Source of the DNA: Brevibacillus_C sp046036945
Lineage (GTDB): Bacteria; Bacillota; Bacilli; Brevibacillales; Brevibacillaceae
Assembly (NCBI RefSeq): GCF_046036945.1
Contig: NZ_JBJQOQ010000001.1
Span: 1 to 64,000 of the forward strand
DNA: 64,000 nucleotides
Direction: 5' to 3'
In this document: positions 24,026-32,536 of the stretch, in pieces
Position numbering within the stretch: position 1 is the stretch's first letter
Layout: each line of letters begins with the position of its first letter
Notes under the pieces: model-generated
Databases searched by the model: none
The model's input: only the letters and a program-made list of their open reading frames with translations
What the model was told of the DNA's origin: nothing
Translations under genes and position numbers: made by a program

Positions 24026-25447
24026 ATGCCTGGTGTAAAAAAACCTCATGTTTTGCAAGCTGTTTTGCCGCTGTTGTTGCTGGTCGTAACGGCAGCATTT
24101 TCCATCCTCCGCTGGAAGGCGGGGATGTACGTTCCGTTAATTGCCGGGATTACTGCCACTGCGCTGCTAGGGATCTATCTCGGGTATTCGTGGAAACAAC
24201 TCGAAACGTTCATGAGCGAAGGGGTTTCCCGGGCGCTTGTCGCCTTTTTTATGCTCTTTATTATCGGAGCCATTTGCGGCACATGGATTTTAAGCGGAGT
24301 CATTCCTACCTTGATCTATTATGGGTTGGCGATTATCAACCCGAGTATTTTCGTGCCCGCCGTCGCCCTGACCACAGGCATTTTAGCCATTGCGACAGGC
24401 AGTTCCTTTACGTCCATTGCTACCGTTGGCTTGGCCTTCATGGCAGTCGGACAAGGCATGGGATTTCCTCCCGCACTGATTGCCGGGGCGGTGATATCCG
24501 GAGCGTATCTGGGCGACAAGATATCCCCTCTGTCCGATACGACCAACGTGGCGCCGGCGATGGTCGACACCGATCTCTTCAGCCATGTGCGGCATATGAT
24601 GTGGGATACCATCCCCGCCTTTGCCATCTCGCTGGCGCTGTATTGGTTCCTGGGGATGAAATACGCAGGGAATACGGCCCATTTAGAGCAGGTGGACCAG
24701 GTGATGGACGCCCTCAAGCAGACCTTTAACATCCAGCCTCTGCTGCTCTTGCTGCCTGTATTGACGATCGTCATCATGGTCAAACGGCTGCCGGCAGTTC
24801 CTTCTCTGCTGCTCGTCAGTCTGTTGGGCGGAATTGCAGCAATGATTTTTCAAGGAAGTACGATCACCGATGTGATCCAGGCTTTGACCAACGGCTACAC
24901 CGGGAAGTCCGGCGTTGCGACCCTCGATTCGCTCCTGCAGCAGGGCGGGATTACTTCGATGTTTCAGACGGTCGGCCTCTTGCTGCTGGCGACTGCACTC
25001 GGGGGAATTCTCGAAGGCACGGGAGTATTCAAAGCTGTTTTGGAGTCGATCATCAAGCGGGCTCGTACGACAGGGTCCCTGATCTTGTCTACGGTCGTCT
25101 CGACTCTGGTTATCGCATTTGCCAGCGGCGCCCAATTTCTGGCTATCATTCTGCCCGCCCGGGCCTTCGCAGGCACGTACAAGGAGCGCGGATTGGATAC
25201 GAAGAATCTGTCGCGATGCGTTGAAGCTGCCGGGACGGTTGGGATTAACCTCGTGCCGTGGAGCGTCCCTGCTGTATTTGCCGCGAACATGCTTGGGGTC
25301 AGCCCAATGGAATTCATTCCGTACATCTTTTTTGCCTTCCTCGTCCCGCTGTTCAATGTGATTTACGGCTACACCGGGTTCTCGATCGCGAAGAAGACGT
25401 ATCCGGAAACGGCTCGTCCCGCAAACGCCAAAGCAGATCTGACATAG
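24026..25447 (+). CDS. NhaC-family Na+/H+ antiporter
   Basis: 473 residues with about eleven membrane helices. The NhaC signatures ATGSSFTSIATVGLAFMAVG (about 131-150) and GAYLGDKISPLSDTTNVAPAM (about 160-180) are present. Members exchange Na+ for protons or malate/lactate; the exchanged ion cannot be fixed from sequence. It is followed 31 nt later by the PqqB-like gene, probably in one transcript. Confidence 0.85.
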   Translation: MPGVKKPHVLQAVLPLLLLVVTAAFSILRWKAGMYVPLIAGITATALLGIYLGYSWKQLETFMSEGVSRALVAFFMLFIIGAICGTWILSGVIPTLIYYGLAIINPSIFVPAVALTTGILAIATGSSFTSIATVGLAFMAVGQGMGFPPALIAGAVISGAYLGDKISPLSDTTNVAPAMVDTDLFSHVRHMMWDTIPAFAISLALYWFLGMKYAGNTAHLEQVDQVMDALKQTFNIQPLLLLLPVLTIVIMVKRLPAVPSLLLVSLLGGIAAMIFQGSTITDVIQALTNGYTGKSGVATLDSLLQQGGITSMFQTVGLLLLATALGGILEGTGVFKAVLESIIKRARTTGSLILSTVVSTLVIAFASGAQFLAIILPARAFAGTYKERGLDTKNLSRCVEAAGTVGINLVPWSVPAVFAANMLGVSPMEFIPYIFFAFLVPLFNVIYGYTGFSIAKKTYPETARPANAKADLT

Positions 25448-25478
25448 GCGGAACATTGTTTGACAAAGGAGTAAGCAG

Positions 25479-26354
25479 ATGGAAAAGGATCAAGTTATCG
25501 TAAAAGTGATCGGAACGGCGCAAGACGCCGGGATCCCGCATATACACTGCCGCTGCGAACACTGCCGGCGGGCTTGGGAGCAGCCCCAGCTCAGGCGTTA
25601 CCCCGCAGCGCTGGCTGTGATTGTTCCGGGAAATCAAACCTGGCACTTGATTGATGCGACACCCGACATCGCCAGCCAAATGGAAGTAGTCAGAAGCGCT
25701 TTCCCTGCGCTTGGACTGATGAACAGCGTCGTGCTGACGCATGCCCATCTCGGCCATTACACGGGATTGATGTACCTGGGGCGGGAAGCCATGGCAACGA
25801 AAGGCGTACCCGTCTATGCCGGGAGCAAAATGGCCGATACGCTCCGCACGAACGTCCCCTGGAAACAATTGGTGGACCTTGAGAATATCAGCATCACCAC
25901 GATTTTTGCGGGACAGACTTTTGAACTGGATACCGATCTGCTCGTCACCCCGTTGGAGGTTCCGCATCGGAATGAATACTCGGAGACGTTTGGGTTTATT
26001 TTTTCCGGGAGGAACAAGCGGCTGCTGTATATTCCGGACATCGACCGGTGGGAGCTGTGGGATCAAGATCTGCGGGAGCTCGTGGCCAGTGTCGACTACT
26101 GCTTGCTGGATGCGACCTTTTACTCCGAAGCGGAGCTCGCTGCCCGCGGCAGGGATTACCGCGAAATACCTCACCCCTGCCTGACGGCAACGATGGAGTT
26201 GCTGCAGGATACGGTAAAAGCGGCAGGAACAAAAGTGTATTTTACCCACTTCAATCACACCAATCCCGTCGTCGATCCCGAACATCAGGTGCGGGATGCG
26301 ATCAAGGAGAACGGATTTTTCATCGCCGAAGAGGGAATGGAGTTTTTCCTCTAA
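25479..26354 (+). CDS. PqqB-like MBL-fold hydrolase
   Basis: 291 residues. An N-terminal CRCEHCRRAW cysteine cluster (C-X-C-X2-C), the metal motif THAHLGHYTGL (about 86-96), and distal PHRNEY, DATFY and YFTHFNHTNP motifs match the PqqB/coenzyme PQQ family of metallo-beta-lactamases. No other PQQ gene is in the window, so PQQ synthesis is unlikely and the substrate is unknown. AAGGAG precedes the ATG. It follows nhaC-like and ends at a terminator. Confidence 0.8.
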   Translation: MEKDQVIVKVIGTAQDAGIPHIHCRCEHCRRAWEQPQLRRYPAALAVIVPGNQTWHLIDATPDIASQMEVVRSAFPALGLMNSVVLTHAHLGHYTGLMYLGREAMATKGVPVYAGSKMADTLRTNVPWKQLVDLENISITTIFAGQTFELDTDLLVTPLEVPHRNEYSETFGFIFSGRNKRLLYIPDIDRWELWDQDLRELVASVDYCLLDATFYSEAELAARGRDYREIPHPCLTATMELLQDTVKAAGTKVYFTHFNHTNPVVDPEHQVRDAIKENGFFIAEEGMEFFL

Positions 26355-26372
26355 TACGCAACCCCCAAAAAA

Positions 26373-26412
26373 GCAAGTCAGCCGATTTCAGCAGGTTGAC
26401 TTGTTTTTCGCT
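26373..26412 (+). terminator. Terminator after the PqqB-like gene
   Basis: CAAGTCA ... TGACTTG with a 17-nt loop, then TTTTTCG. Confidence 0.6.
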
Positions 26413-26423
26413 GCTTGGTGACA

Positions 26424-26432
26424 TGATATAAT
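26424..26432 (+). promoter_or_regulatory. Extended -10 promoter of bshC
   Basis: TGATATAAT (TG-N-TATAAT) at 26424-26432, 36 nt before the bshC ATG. A clear -35 is missing, as is common with extended -10 promoters. Confidence 0.5.
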
Positions 26433-26467
26433 GCGAGGGTAAGCACGAGAGGAAAGAAGGAGCACAT

Positions 26468-28093
26468 ATGGACATTCAAAGCGTCTCATTGCCGCTTTCG
26501 AACAGGCTGGCAGACGATTATTTGCGCGGCGACTCGAAAGCCGCTTCATTCTTTACGTATTTGCCCTATGAAGAAGAATCGTACCGCCAGCGGCTAAACT
26601 GGCTTCGCAGACAGCCCTGCCCCCATCGGGAACAGCTGGCCGATGGCCTCCTTGCCTATAACCGCCAATTGGAGAACGACGCCGAGGTGTTTCGTCAGAT
26701 CGAAAAACTGAGACATTCAGATACATATGTCGTGATCGGAGGGCAGCAGGCAGGTGTCATGACCGGACCGCTTTATACGATCCACAAGGCGATTACCCTG
26801 ATTCAAACCGCTCGCCATCTGCAGGATCTGCTGCAGGTGGAAATCGTGCCTGTCTTTTGGATCGCCGGAGAAGATCACGACCTCGAGGAGATCAACCACC
26901 TCTACTACGGGACGCAGGAGCAGCAGCTAAAAAAGCTCAAGCTGGCGATCAAACAGCGGGGCAGGTTCTCCGCAAGCATGCTGCCGGTAGCTTCAGAAGA
27001 GATGATTCGCTATGCAGACCAGTTTTTGGCCGTGCATCCCGAGACCGACGCGACTGCTTCCCTGCGCCGGCTGCTGCACGAGACGGCGGAGCGCGCCAGT
27101 ACGCTGGTCGAGTGGTTTTCGCTGTTGATGGCCCGGTTGTTCGGCAAACACGGTTTGGTTCTCGTCGAGTCCTCCTCGCCGTTTATCCGCTCCATCCAGC
27201 AGCCTGTGTTTCGGCATTTCATTGAGCAGCCCGAGAGAATGGCCGAATTGCTCCAGGAGGCAGAGCGCGGCATCCGCCTGGCTGGCTATGAACCGCAACT
27301 GGAGCTCCCTGATCGCGGGGCCAATCTGTTTTTGTACGAAGCAGGGGAACGCTTACTTCTGGAGTATGAGGACGGCCGCTTCTCGACCAAAGACGGGAGA
27401 AATTCGTACAGCCGCGAGCAGCTGCTCGGCCTGCTGGAGACAGAGCCGGAGAGATTCAGCGCGAACGTGGTGACACGGCCGCTCAGTCAGGAACACATCT
27501 TTCCCACCCTGGCGTTTGCAGGCGGACCGGGAGAGATCGCCTACTGGGCCTTCTACAAGAAATGCTTTGCCGCTCTGGGCTATCAACTGCCGATTGTTCT
27601 CCCGCGCACGTCCATCACCCTGGTCGACCGGACGATTGAGCGCAGCATGCAGCAGTTCGGGCTGGGGATCGAGACGGTCATGAGCGGGTTTCGGGAATGG
27701 CAGGATGACTGGCTGGCCAGTCTGCAGAAGGATGGACTCGCCGAACAATTTGGCCGCACCAGGAAAAAGATGGAGGACCTGTACCGCCCTCTGCTGGAAG
27801 ACGTGGTTCGCTTCGATGCCGGCCTGAGCGGGCTGGCAGACAAGAACCTGGAGCTGCTGCTCTCCCAGGTAGATTTTTTGGAAAAGCGGGTACAGCAATC
27901 GCTGCTTCGCCGTCACGAGGTATCGGTAAACCGGCTGAAGCGAATCGAGGCTGCCCTCATTCCCGAAGGCATCTGGCAGGAGAGGGTCTATTCGGTCTTT
28001 AGCTTCATGAACAAGTACGGACTTGACTTCGTCGATCGGCTGGTGGCTGCGCCGCTTGCGTTTGGCCCTGAACACAAGGTGGTCTACCTCTAA
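26468..28093 (+). CDS. bshC: Putative cysteine ligase BshC (bacillithiol synthesis)
   Basis: 541 residues, close to the usual 540. Features of the family: LPLSNRLADDYLRGD at the N-terminus, VVIGGQQAGVMTGPLYTIHKAIT (about 88-110), VEIVPVFWIAGEDHDLEEINH (about 125-145) and a C-terminal coiled coil (about 430-495). BshC adds cysteine to glucosaminyl malate, the last step of bacillithiol synthesis. In B. subtilis (yllA) it directly precedes the dcw cluster, as broadly here. AAGGAG precedes the ATG. Confidence 0.92.
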   Translation: MDIQSVSLPLSNRLADDYLRGDSKAASFFTYLPYEEESYRQRLNWLRRQPCPHREQLADGLLAYNRQLENDAEVFRQIEKLRHSDTYVVIGGQQAGVMTGPLYTIHKAITLIQTARHLQDLLQVEIVPVFWIAGEDHDLEEINHLYYGTQEQQLKKLKLAIKQRGRFSASMLPVASEEMIRYADQFLAVHPETDATASLRRLLHETAERASTLVEWFSLLMARLFGKHGLVLVESSSPFIRSIQQPVFRHFIEQPERMAELLQEAERGIRLAGYEPQLELPDRGANLFLYEAGERLLLEYEDGRFSTKDGRNSYSREQLLGLLETEPERFSANVVTRPLSQEHIFPTLAFAGGPGEIAYWAFYKKCFAALGYQLPIVLPRTSITLVDRTIERSMQQFGLGIETVMSGFREWQDDWLASLQKDGLAEQFGRTRKKMEDLYRPLLEDVVRFDAGLSGLADKNLELLLSQVDFLEKRVQQSLLRRHEVSVNRLKRIEAALIPEGIWQERVYSVFSFMNKYGLDFVDRLVAAPLAFGPEHKVVYL

Positions 28094-28108
28094 TACTGAC
28101 ATGGGAAG

Positions 28109-28133
28109 GGAGCGGAAAGCTCTCTTTTTTTTG
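28109..28133 (+). terminator. Short hairpin terminator after bshC
   Basis: GAGC-ggaaa-GCTC followed by TCTTTTTTTT. The stem is short but the T tract is strong. Confidence 0.5.
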
Positions 28134-28213
28134 GGCGGGTTTCCAGCGACATACGCTTCTTTGCGGCCCCCTTTTCGGGAAGGCTTTGAACAAGGTGAAA
28201 GAGGAGGATTGCC

Positions 28214-28855
28214 ATGAAAGAAGCGCTGCAAGGAAGTCTGTCTGCCCAAGAAGTCATGCAAAGTCGCCACGCTGTCCGCAGATACGTCCCGGGAGTAAGC
28301 ATTCCCCAGGCGGATTTGCAGGAAATACTGGAACTGGCCGCTGCGGCGCCTTCCTCCTGGAACCTGCAGCATTGGCGTTTTCTCGTCGTGACGGAGCAGG
28401 AGAACAAGAAACGTCTTTTGCCGATCGCCTTTAACCAACAGCAAGTTGCCGACTGCTCTGCGGTCATCATCGTCCTGGGAGATCTCGAAGCGAATCGATC
28501 GGCGGAAGCGGTTTACCGCCCGATGCTGGAATCGGGAGCGATGAGTCAGCGGGCGTACGACACCCTGCTCGGCAACATTGCCGGCGCATATGCCGGCGGT
28601 CCCGAGGGGCCGCGTGACGAGGCCAATCGCAACGCCGCCCTGGCGGCCATGCAGCTGATGCTGGCGGCAAAGGCAAAGGGATATGACACTTGTCCGATGG
28701 GCGGATTTGACCGCGTCAAGATCAGGCAAGAATTGAACATCCCGGACCGCTTCTTGCCGGTGATGATGATCACGCTGGGCAAAGCGGCCGCACCTGCCCA
28801 CGAAACCAGCCGTTTTCCGCTCGAGCAGCTGGTTGTCTGGGAAAAGTTTTTCTGA
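28214..28855 (+). CDS. Nitroreductase-family FMN oxidoreductase
   Basis: 213 residues with SRHAVRRYVPG (about 16-26), LAAAAPSSWNLQHWRF (about 42-57) and the later GYDTCPMGGFD (about 155-165), which bind FMN in nitroreductases. It reduces nitro compounds, quinones or similar substrates with NAD(P)H; the physiological substrate is unknown. GAGGAGG-like site GAGGATTGCC precedes the ATG. Confidence 0.85.
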   Translation: MKEALQGSLSAQEVMQSRHAVRRYVPGVSIPQADLQEILELAAAAPSSWNLQHWRFLVVTEQENKKRLLPIAFNQQQVADCSAVIIVLGDLEANRSAEAVYRPMLESGAMSQRAYDTLLGNIAGAYAGGPEGPRDEANRNAALAAMQLMLAAKAKGYDTCPMGGFDRVKIRQELNIPDRFLPVMMITLGKAAAPAHETSRFPLEQLVVWEKFF

Positions 28856-28874
28856 TCGCCTGGCGAAGGCGGCA

Positions 28875-28922
28875 AAAAGCGGCGCTGCGGACCGGTTGCC
28901 GTACCGGTCAGCTGCGCCGCTT
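28875..28922 (-). terminator. Strong terminator for the small membrane-protein gene
   Basis: AAGCGGCGC ... GCGCCGCTT outer arms enclose GACCGGT ... ACCGGTC inner arms. Read on the minus strand the stem is followed by TTTTTGCC. It supports real transcription of the tiny gene at 28934-29032. Confidence 0.75.
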
Positions 28923-28933
28923 ATCAGCTTTTC

Positions 28934-29032
28934 TTATAAATCCTCAAATATTTTGATCAACAGGAAAGGCAGCGTGCCGATCGCGACATAGGCGTACAGC
29001 AGCCCGTAGAAGAAAGCTTTGACGTATTTCAT
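28934..29032 (-). CDS. 32-residue single-pass membrane peptide
   Basis: Starts MKYVKAFFYGLLYAYVAIG and ends with a short FEDL tail. It has one membrane helix (about residues 6-27). A strong ribosome site (GGAGGGA, 5-8 nt upstream of the ATG) and a dedicated terminator downstream argue that this very short frame is a gene. I recognise no family. It lies alone between the nitroreductase and ahcY genes. Confidence 0.6.
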   Translation of the reverse strand: MKYVKAFFYGLLYAYVAIGTLPFLLIKIFEDL

Positions 29033-29267
29033 GGTCATTCCCTCCCGCCGTTCTAAGGATGTGGCAACCAAGACAGGAAACGATTGGTGTAACACTGGTA
29101 TTGCATTATACATATATATGTGGTTTGCGGTTCCTCCAGAACGACGGCTGCCGTCTGCCGATCCTGCCGGTTAGAAGGGGGCTGGCGAAGACAAAATAGG
29201 TGAAGCGCACCCAAGCTTGTGATAAGATACTGATGAGTGTTGTTTAAGAAGGAGGCCCGTTTGACCT

Positions 29268-30530
29268 ATGAACACAGCAGCAGATAGCATTGTAAAAGAC
29301 ATGTCCCTTGCCCATGGCGGCCATTTGAAAATCGATTGGGTAAAGGCGCACATGCCGGTGTTGAACCGGATCCGCGAACGCTTTGAAGCAGAAAAGCCGT
29401 TTGCCGGACTGAAAGTAGCGATTTCGCTTCACCTGGAAGCAAAGACCGCCTACCTGGCGAAAGTGGTTCAAGCCGGCGGAGCAGAAGTGACGATTACCGG
29501 ATCCAACCCGCTGTCTACCCAGGACGACGTTTGTGCGGCCTTGGTCGAAGACGGCATTCGCGTGTTCGCCAAGTACAATCCGTCGCCTGAGGAATACAAG
29601 AGCCACCTGATCAAAACGCTGGAGACTCGTCCCGACCTGATCATCGACGATGGCGGAGATTTGGTGACGATCCTTCACAGCGAGCGGCGTGACCTGCTTG
29701 CACAGGTGCGCGGAGGTGCGGAAGAGACGACGACCGGCATCCTGCGACTCAAGGCGTTGGAAAAAGAAGGGAAATTGGAATTCCCGATGATGGCAGTAAA
29801 TGACGCTTACTGCAAATACCTGTTTGACAATCGCTATGGAACGGGCCAGTCTGTATGGGACGGCATCAACCGGACGACCAACCTCGTCGTAGCCGGCAAA
29901 ACCGTAGTTGTCACCGGTTACGGCTGGTGCGGCAAAGGCGTAGCGATGCGCGCCAAAGGTCTTGGAGCGAAAGTCATCGTGACCGAAATCGACGCGATTA
30001 AAGCAGTCGAAGCCTACATGGACGGCTTTGAAGTGATGCCGATGAGCGAAGCTGCGAAACACGGCGACTACTTCGTGACAGTGACGGGCAATCGCGACGT
30101 GATTCGCAAAGAGCACTTCGAAGTGATGAAAGACGGCGCGATTCTGTCAAATGCCGGCCATTTCGATGTCGAAGTGAACAAGGTGGAGCTGGAGGCTCTC
30201 TCGACAGCAAAGCGTGTCGTTCGCAAAGACATTGAGGAGTACACACTGGCAGGCGGCCGCAAACTCTACCTGCTGGCGGAAGGACGCCTGGTCAATCTCG
30301 CTGCGGGCGACGGACACCCGGCAGAGATCATGGATATGACCTTTGCCCTGCAAGCAGTAGGACTGGAGTACATCAATAAAAATTACCAATCGATCGGCAA
30401 ACAAGTGCTGAACATGCCGTACGAGCTGGATGAGATGGTCGCTCGCTACAAGCTGGAGGCCCTTGGAATCTCAATCGACAAATTGACAGCAAAGCAAAAA
30501 GACTACCTGGACAGCTGGGTCGAATCTTAA
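29268..30530 (+). CDS. ahcY: Adenosylhomocysteinase (S-adenosylhomocysteine hydrolase)
   Basis: 420 residues, lacking the insertion of long eukaryotic forms. SLHLEAKTAYL (about 46-56), the NAD-binding VVTGYGWCGKGVA (about 213-225), SNAGHFDVEV (about 295-304) and LAAGDGHPAEIMDMTFALQ (about 343-361) are all present. It hydrolyses SAH to adenosine and homocysteine, relieving product inhibition of methyltransferases. B. subtilis uses the Pfs/LuxS route instead, so this marks a different SAM cycle. It stands just before the mraZ promoter. Confidence 0.93.
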   Translation: MNTAADSIVKDMSLAHGGHLKIDWVKAHMPVLNRIRERFEAEKPFAGLKVAISLHLEAKTAYLAKVVQAGGAEVTITGSNPLSTQDDVCAALVEDGIRVFAKYNPSPEEYKSHLIKTLETRPDLIIDDGGDLVTILHSERRDLLAQVRGGAEETTTGILRLKALEKEGKLEFPMMAVNDAYCKYLFDNRYGTGQSVWDGINRTTNLVVAGKTVVVTGYGWCGKGVAMRAKGLGAKVIVTEIDAIKAVEAYMDGFEVMPMSEAAKHGDYFVTVTGNRDVIRKEHFEVMKDGAILSNAGHFDVEVNKVELEALSTAKRVVRKDIEEYTLAGGRKLYLLAEGRLVNLAAGDGHPAEIMDMTFALQAVGLEYINKNYQSIGKQVLNMPYELDEMVARYKLEALGISIDKLTAKQKDYLDSWVES

Positions 30531-30569
30531 AAAAATCTGCTGTTACATACAATCAGAAACTGATGAAAA

Positions 30570-30600
30570 AATCCTGCATACACATGCAGGGTTTTTTTTG
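30570..30600 (+). terminator. Terminator after ahcY
   Basis: ATCCTGCAT-acac-ATGCAGGGT followed by a run of T directly abutting the -10 of mraZ. Confidence 0.85.
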
Positions 30601-30661
30601 TATAATAATGTTTGAGTGGGGAGAAGTGGGGGAAAGTGGAGGATAGCGGGAAGGGAGTGGG
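30601..30661 (+). promoter_or_regulatory. mraZ promoter (-10) and MraZ-box repeats
   Basis: TATAAT at 30601-30606 abuts the ahcY terminator. Downstream, GTGGG/GTGGG/GTGGA/GCGGG occur at 30616, 30626, 30636 and 30646, exactly 10 bp apart, with another GTGGG at 30657. Direct TGGG-type repeats at 10-bp spacing are the known binding sites of MraZ, which autoregulates dcw clusters. Confidence 0.75.
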
Positions 30662-30670
30662 GGAAGCGGC

Positions 30671-31102
30671 ATGTTCATGGGCGAATATCAGCACAGCATC
30701 GATGAGAAAGGCCGGCTTACCATCCCTGCCAAGTTCCGCGATGAACTCGGAAGTTCCTTCGTCATTACCCGCGGGCTTGATCAGTGCCTGTTTGTCTACC
30801 CGATGGATGAGTGGAAAGTCATCGAAGAAAAATTGAAGTCTCTGCCCTTTACAAAAGCGGATGCGCGCGCTTTTACCCGGTTCTTCTTTTCCGGAGCGAC
30901 TGAATGCGAATGGGATAAGCAGGGAAGGGTAAATATACCAGTCAACCTGCGGCAGCACGCCAAGTTGGCAAAAGAGTGCGTGGTTATCGGCGTTTCCAAC
31001 CGGGTGGAGATCTGGAGCAAGGAAGGTTGGGATGATTACTGCACCCAATCGGAGGGCTCCTTCAGTGAAATAGCGGAAAAACTCGTCGATTTTAACTTGT
31101 AA
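30671..31102 (+). CDS. mraZ: Transcriptional regulator MraZ
   Basis: 143 residues with two SpoVT/AbrB-like half domains: MFMGEYQHSIDEKGRLTIPAKFRDELG at the N-terminus and EWDKQGRVNIPVNLRQHAKL (about 80-99). It forms ring oligomers that bind the upstream GTGGG repeats and regulate the cluster. It is the first gene of the dcw cluster. Confidence 0.95.
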   Translation: MFMGEYQHSIDEKGRLTIPAKFRDELGSSFVITRGLDQCLFVYPMDEWKVIEEKLKSLPFTKADARAFTRFFFSGATECEWDKQGRVNIPVNLRQHAKLAKECVVIGVSNRVEIWSKEGWDDYCTQSEGSFSEIAEKLVDFNL

Positions 31103-31170
31103 AAACAGACTCGAAGAGCTGGAGGCTGTGAAGCGCTTGCTGTTTGGGTCAGGTTCGGGAGGAAGCAGGA

Positions 31171-32103
31171 TTGTTTCATCATATAACTGTCTTAAAAGAA
31201 GAAGCCGTTGCCGGGCTTGACATTCGTCCGGATGGCGTGTACGTCGACTGCACGCTCGGAGGAGCAGGACACAGCAGCTTGATCGCCGCCCGGCTGAGCG
31301 GCCTGGGTCGGCTGATCGCCATCGACCAGGACGATGCCGCTCTGGAGAACGCGGCAGCGAAACTGGGCAGCTTGAAGGAGCGAGTCACGCTTGTAAAAAG
31401 CAACTTTCGCCATTTGAAGGAAGTCATACACGGCCAGGGCTTGTCCGGTGTTGACGGCGTTCTGTTTGACCTCGGCGTCTCCTCGCCGCAGCTGGACGAA
31501 GGGGACCGGGGCTTCAGCTACAATGCCGATGCGCCGCTGGATATGCGGATGGACCGGAGCGCGCAGCTGTCCGCCTATGAGATCGTCAACGAATGGGACG
31601 AAGCGGAAATCGCCAAAGTCATTTGGGAGTACGGAGAAGAAAAATTTTCCCGGCGGATTGCCCGGCAAATTGCCATGCAGCGGGCGGAGGCGCCAATCGA
31701 GACGACGGGTCAGCTCGTCGAGTTGATCAAGCAGGCGATTCCCGCGCCGGCCCGCAGGAGCGGACCGCATCCCGCGAAGCGGACGTTTCAGGCGATCCGC
31801 ATCGCCGTCAATGACGAGCTGGGCGCGTTTCAGGAAGCGATCAATGACGCCATCCTCCTGCTGAACCCAGGCGGGCGGATCAGCGTCATCACATTTCATT
31901 CATTAGAAGACCGCATCTGCAAACAGACGTTTCAGGATTACGCCAAGGGCTGCACATGTCCGCCCGACTTTCCGCAGTGCGTCTGCGGCAACCAGCCGAT
32001 TGTCCGCGTCGTCACACGGAAGCCGATACTGCCCAGCGAAGCGGAGCTGGAGCAAAATCCGCGGGCGCGATCGGCCAAATTGCGGATTGCAGAGAAACTG
32101 TAG
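31171..32103 (+). CDS. rsmH: 16S rRNA (cytosine1402-N4)-methyltransferase
   Basis: 310 residues from a TTG at 31171, chosen because the family starts 'MF.H.TVL..E' and GGAGG lies upstream. VDCTLGGAGHSSLI (about 23-36) is the SAM site; GVLFDLGVSSPQLDEGDRGFSY and PARRSGPHPAKRTFQAIRIAVNDEL are RsmH hallmarks. It methylates C1402 in the ribosomal P site. Second gene of the cluster. Confidence 0.94.
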   Translation: MFHHITVLKEEAVAGLDIRPDGVYVDCTLGGAGHSSLIAARLSGLGRLIAIDQDDAALENAAAKLGSLKERVTLVKSNFRHLKEVIHGQGLSGVDGVLFDLGVSSPQLDEGDRGFSYNADAPLDMRMDRSAQLSAYEIVNEWDEAEIAKVIWEYGEEKFSRRIARQIAMQRAEAPIETTGQLVELIKQAIPAPARRSGPHPAKRTFQAIRIAVNDELGAFQEAINDAILLLNPGGRISVITFHSLEDRICKQTFQDYAKGCTCPPDFPQCVCGNQPIVRVVTRKPILPSEAELEQNPRARSAKLRIAEKL

Positions 32104-32130
32104 ATACTTCAGTCAGAGAGGGGGATCGCT

Positions 32131-32532
32131 TTGCGTTACTACTATCGAGGGAATCTCGCGGTCGAGGTGGAACACCCAGACAGCCCGTCCGTGCGAAAGA
32201 AGCGCAGAATCACGGTCAAGCCGGGGATTCCGGCGAAAGAAAAGCTCCTGTACCTGTTTTTTATCTGCGTGATCGTTACAGGAGTGGGCTTTATCGGCGT
32301 TCGCTACGTACAGATCTCAGAGTACAACTATCAGATACAGAGCACAAAACGAGCGATTACATCCGTGCAGGAAGACAATGCCGAGCTTCGCTTGAAAATC
32401 GAACAAATGAATACAGGTGACAGAATCAGACAAGAAGCGGCGGAGATGGGACTGGTCGTTTCGCCGGATTCCGTCCATGTCGTCGAAAGCGGCAAGTCAC
32501 CACAGCAGGCGAAGGCGGGCAAAGCAAATTAG
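32131..32532 (+). CDS. ftsL: Cell division protein FtsL
   Basis: 133 residues starting with TTG. A basic cytoplasmic tail (about 1-48, RKKRRITVKPG), one membrane helix (about 49-68) and an extracellular coiled coil (about 70-110) match FtsL of Bacillales. It bridges DivIC/DivIB and the septal transpeptidase. An intrinsic terminator follows directly. Confidence 0.85.
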   Translation: MRYYYRGNLAVEVEHPDSPSVRKKRRITVKPGIPAKEKLLYLFFICVIVTGVGFIGVRYVQISEYNYQIQSTKRAITSVQEDNAELRLKIEQMNTGDRIRQEAAEMGLVVSPDSVHVVESGKSPQQAKAGKAN

Positions 32533-32536
32533 TTGC

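Noticed and set aside
25479..26354. A PQQ biosynthesis locus
   Set aside because: Only a PqqB-like hydrolase is present; pqqA, C, D and E are absent nearby, and the fold is common to many hydrolases.
27353..28801. 482-codon minus-strand frame across bshC and nitroreductase
   Set aside because: It spans two well-supported plus-strand genes and the terminator between them; no recognisable motif or ribosome site.
30616..30661. Short regular repeats that could suggest a CRISPR-like array
   Set aside because: Repeats are only five bases with 10-bp period and sit between the mraZ -10 and start codon; they fit MraZ operators. No CRISPR repeat-spacer pattern was seen anywhere.
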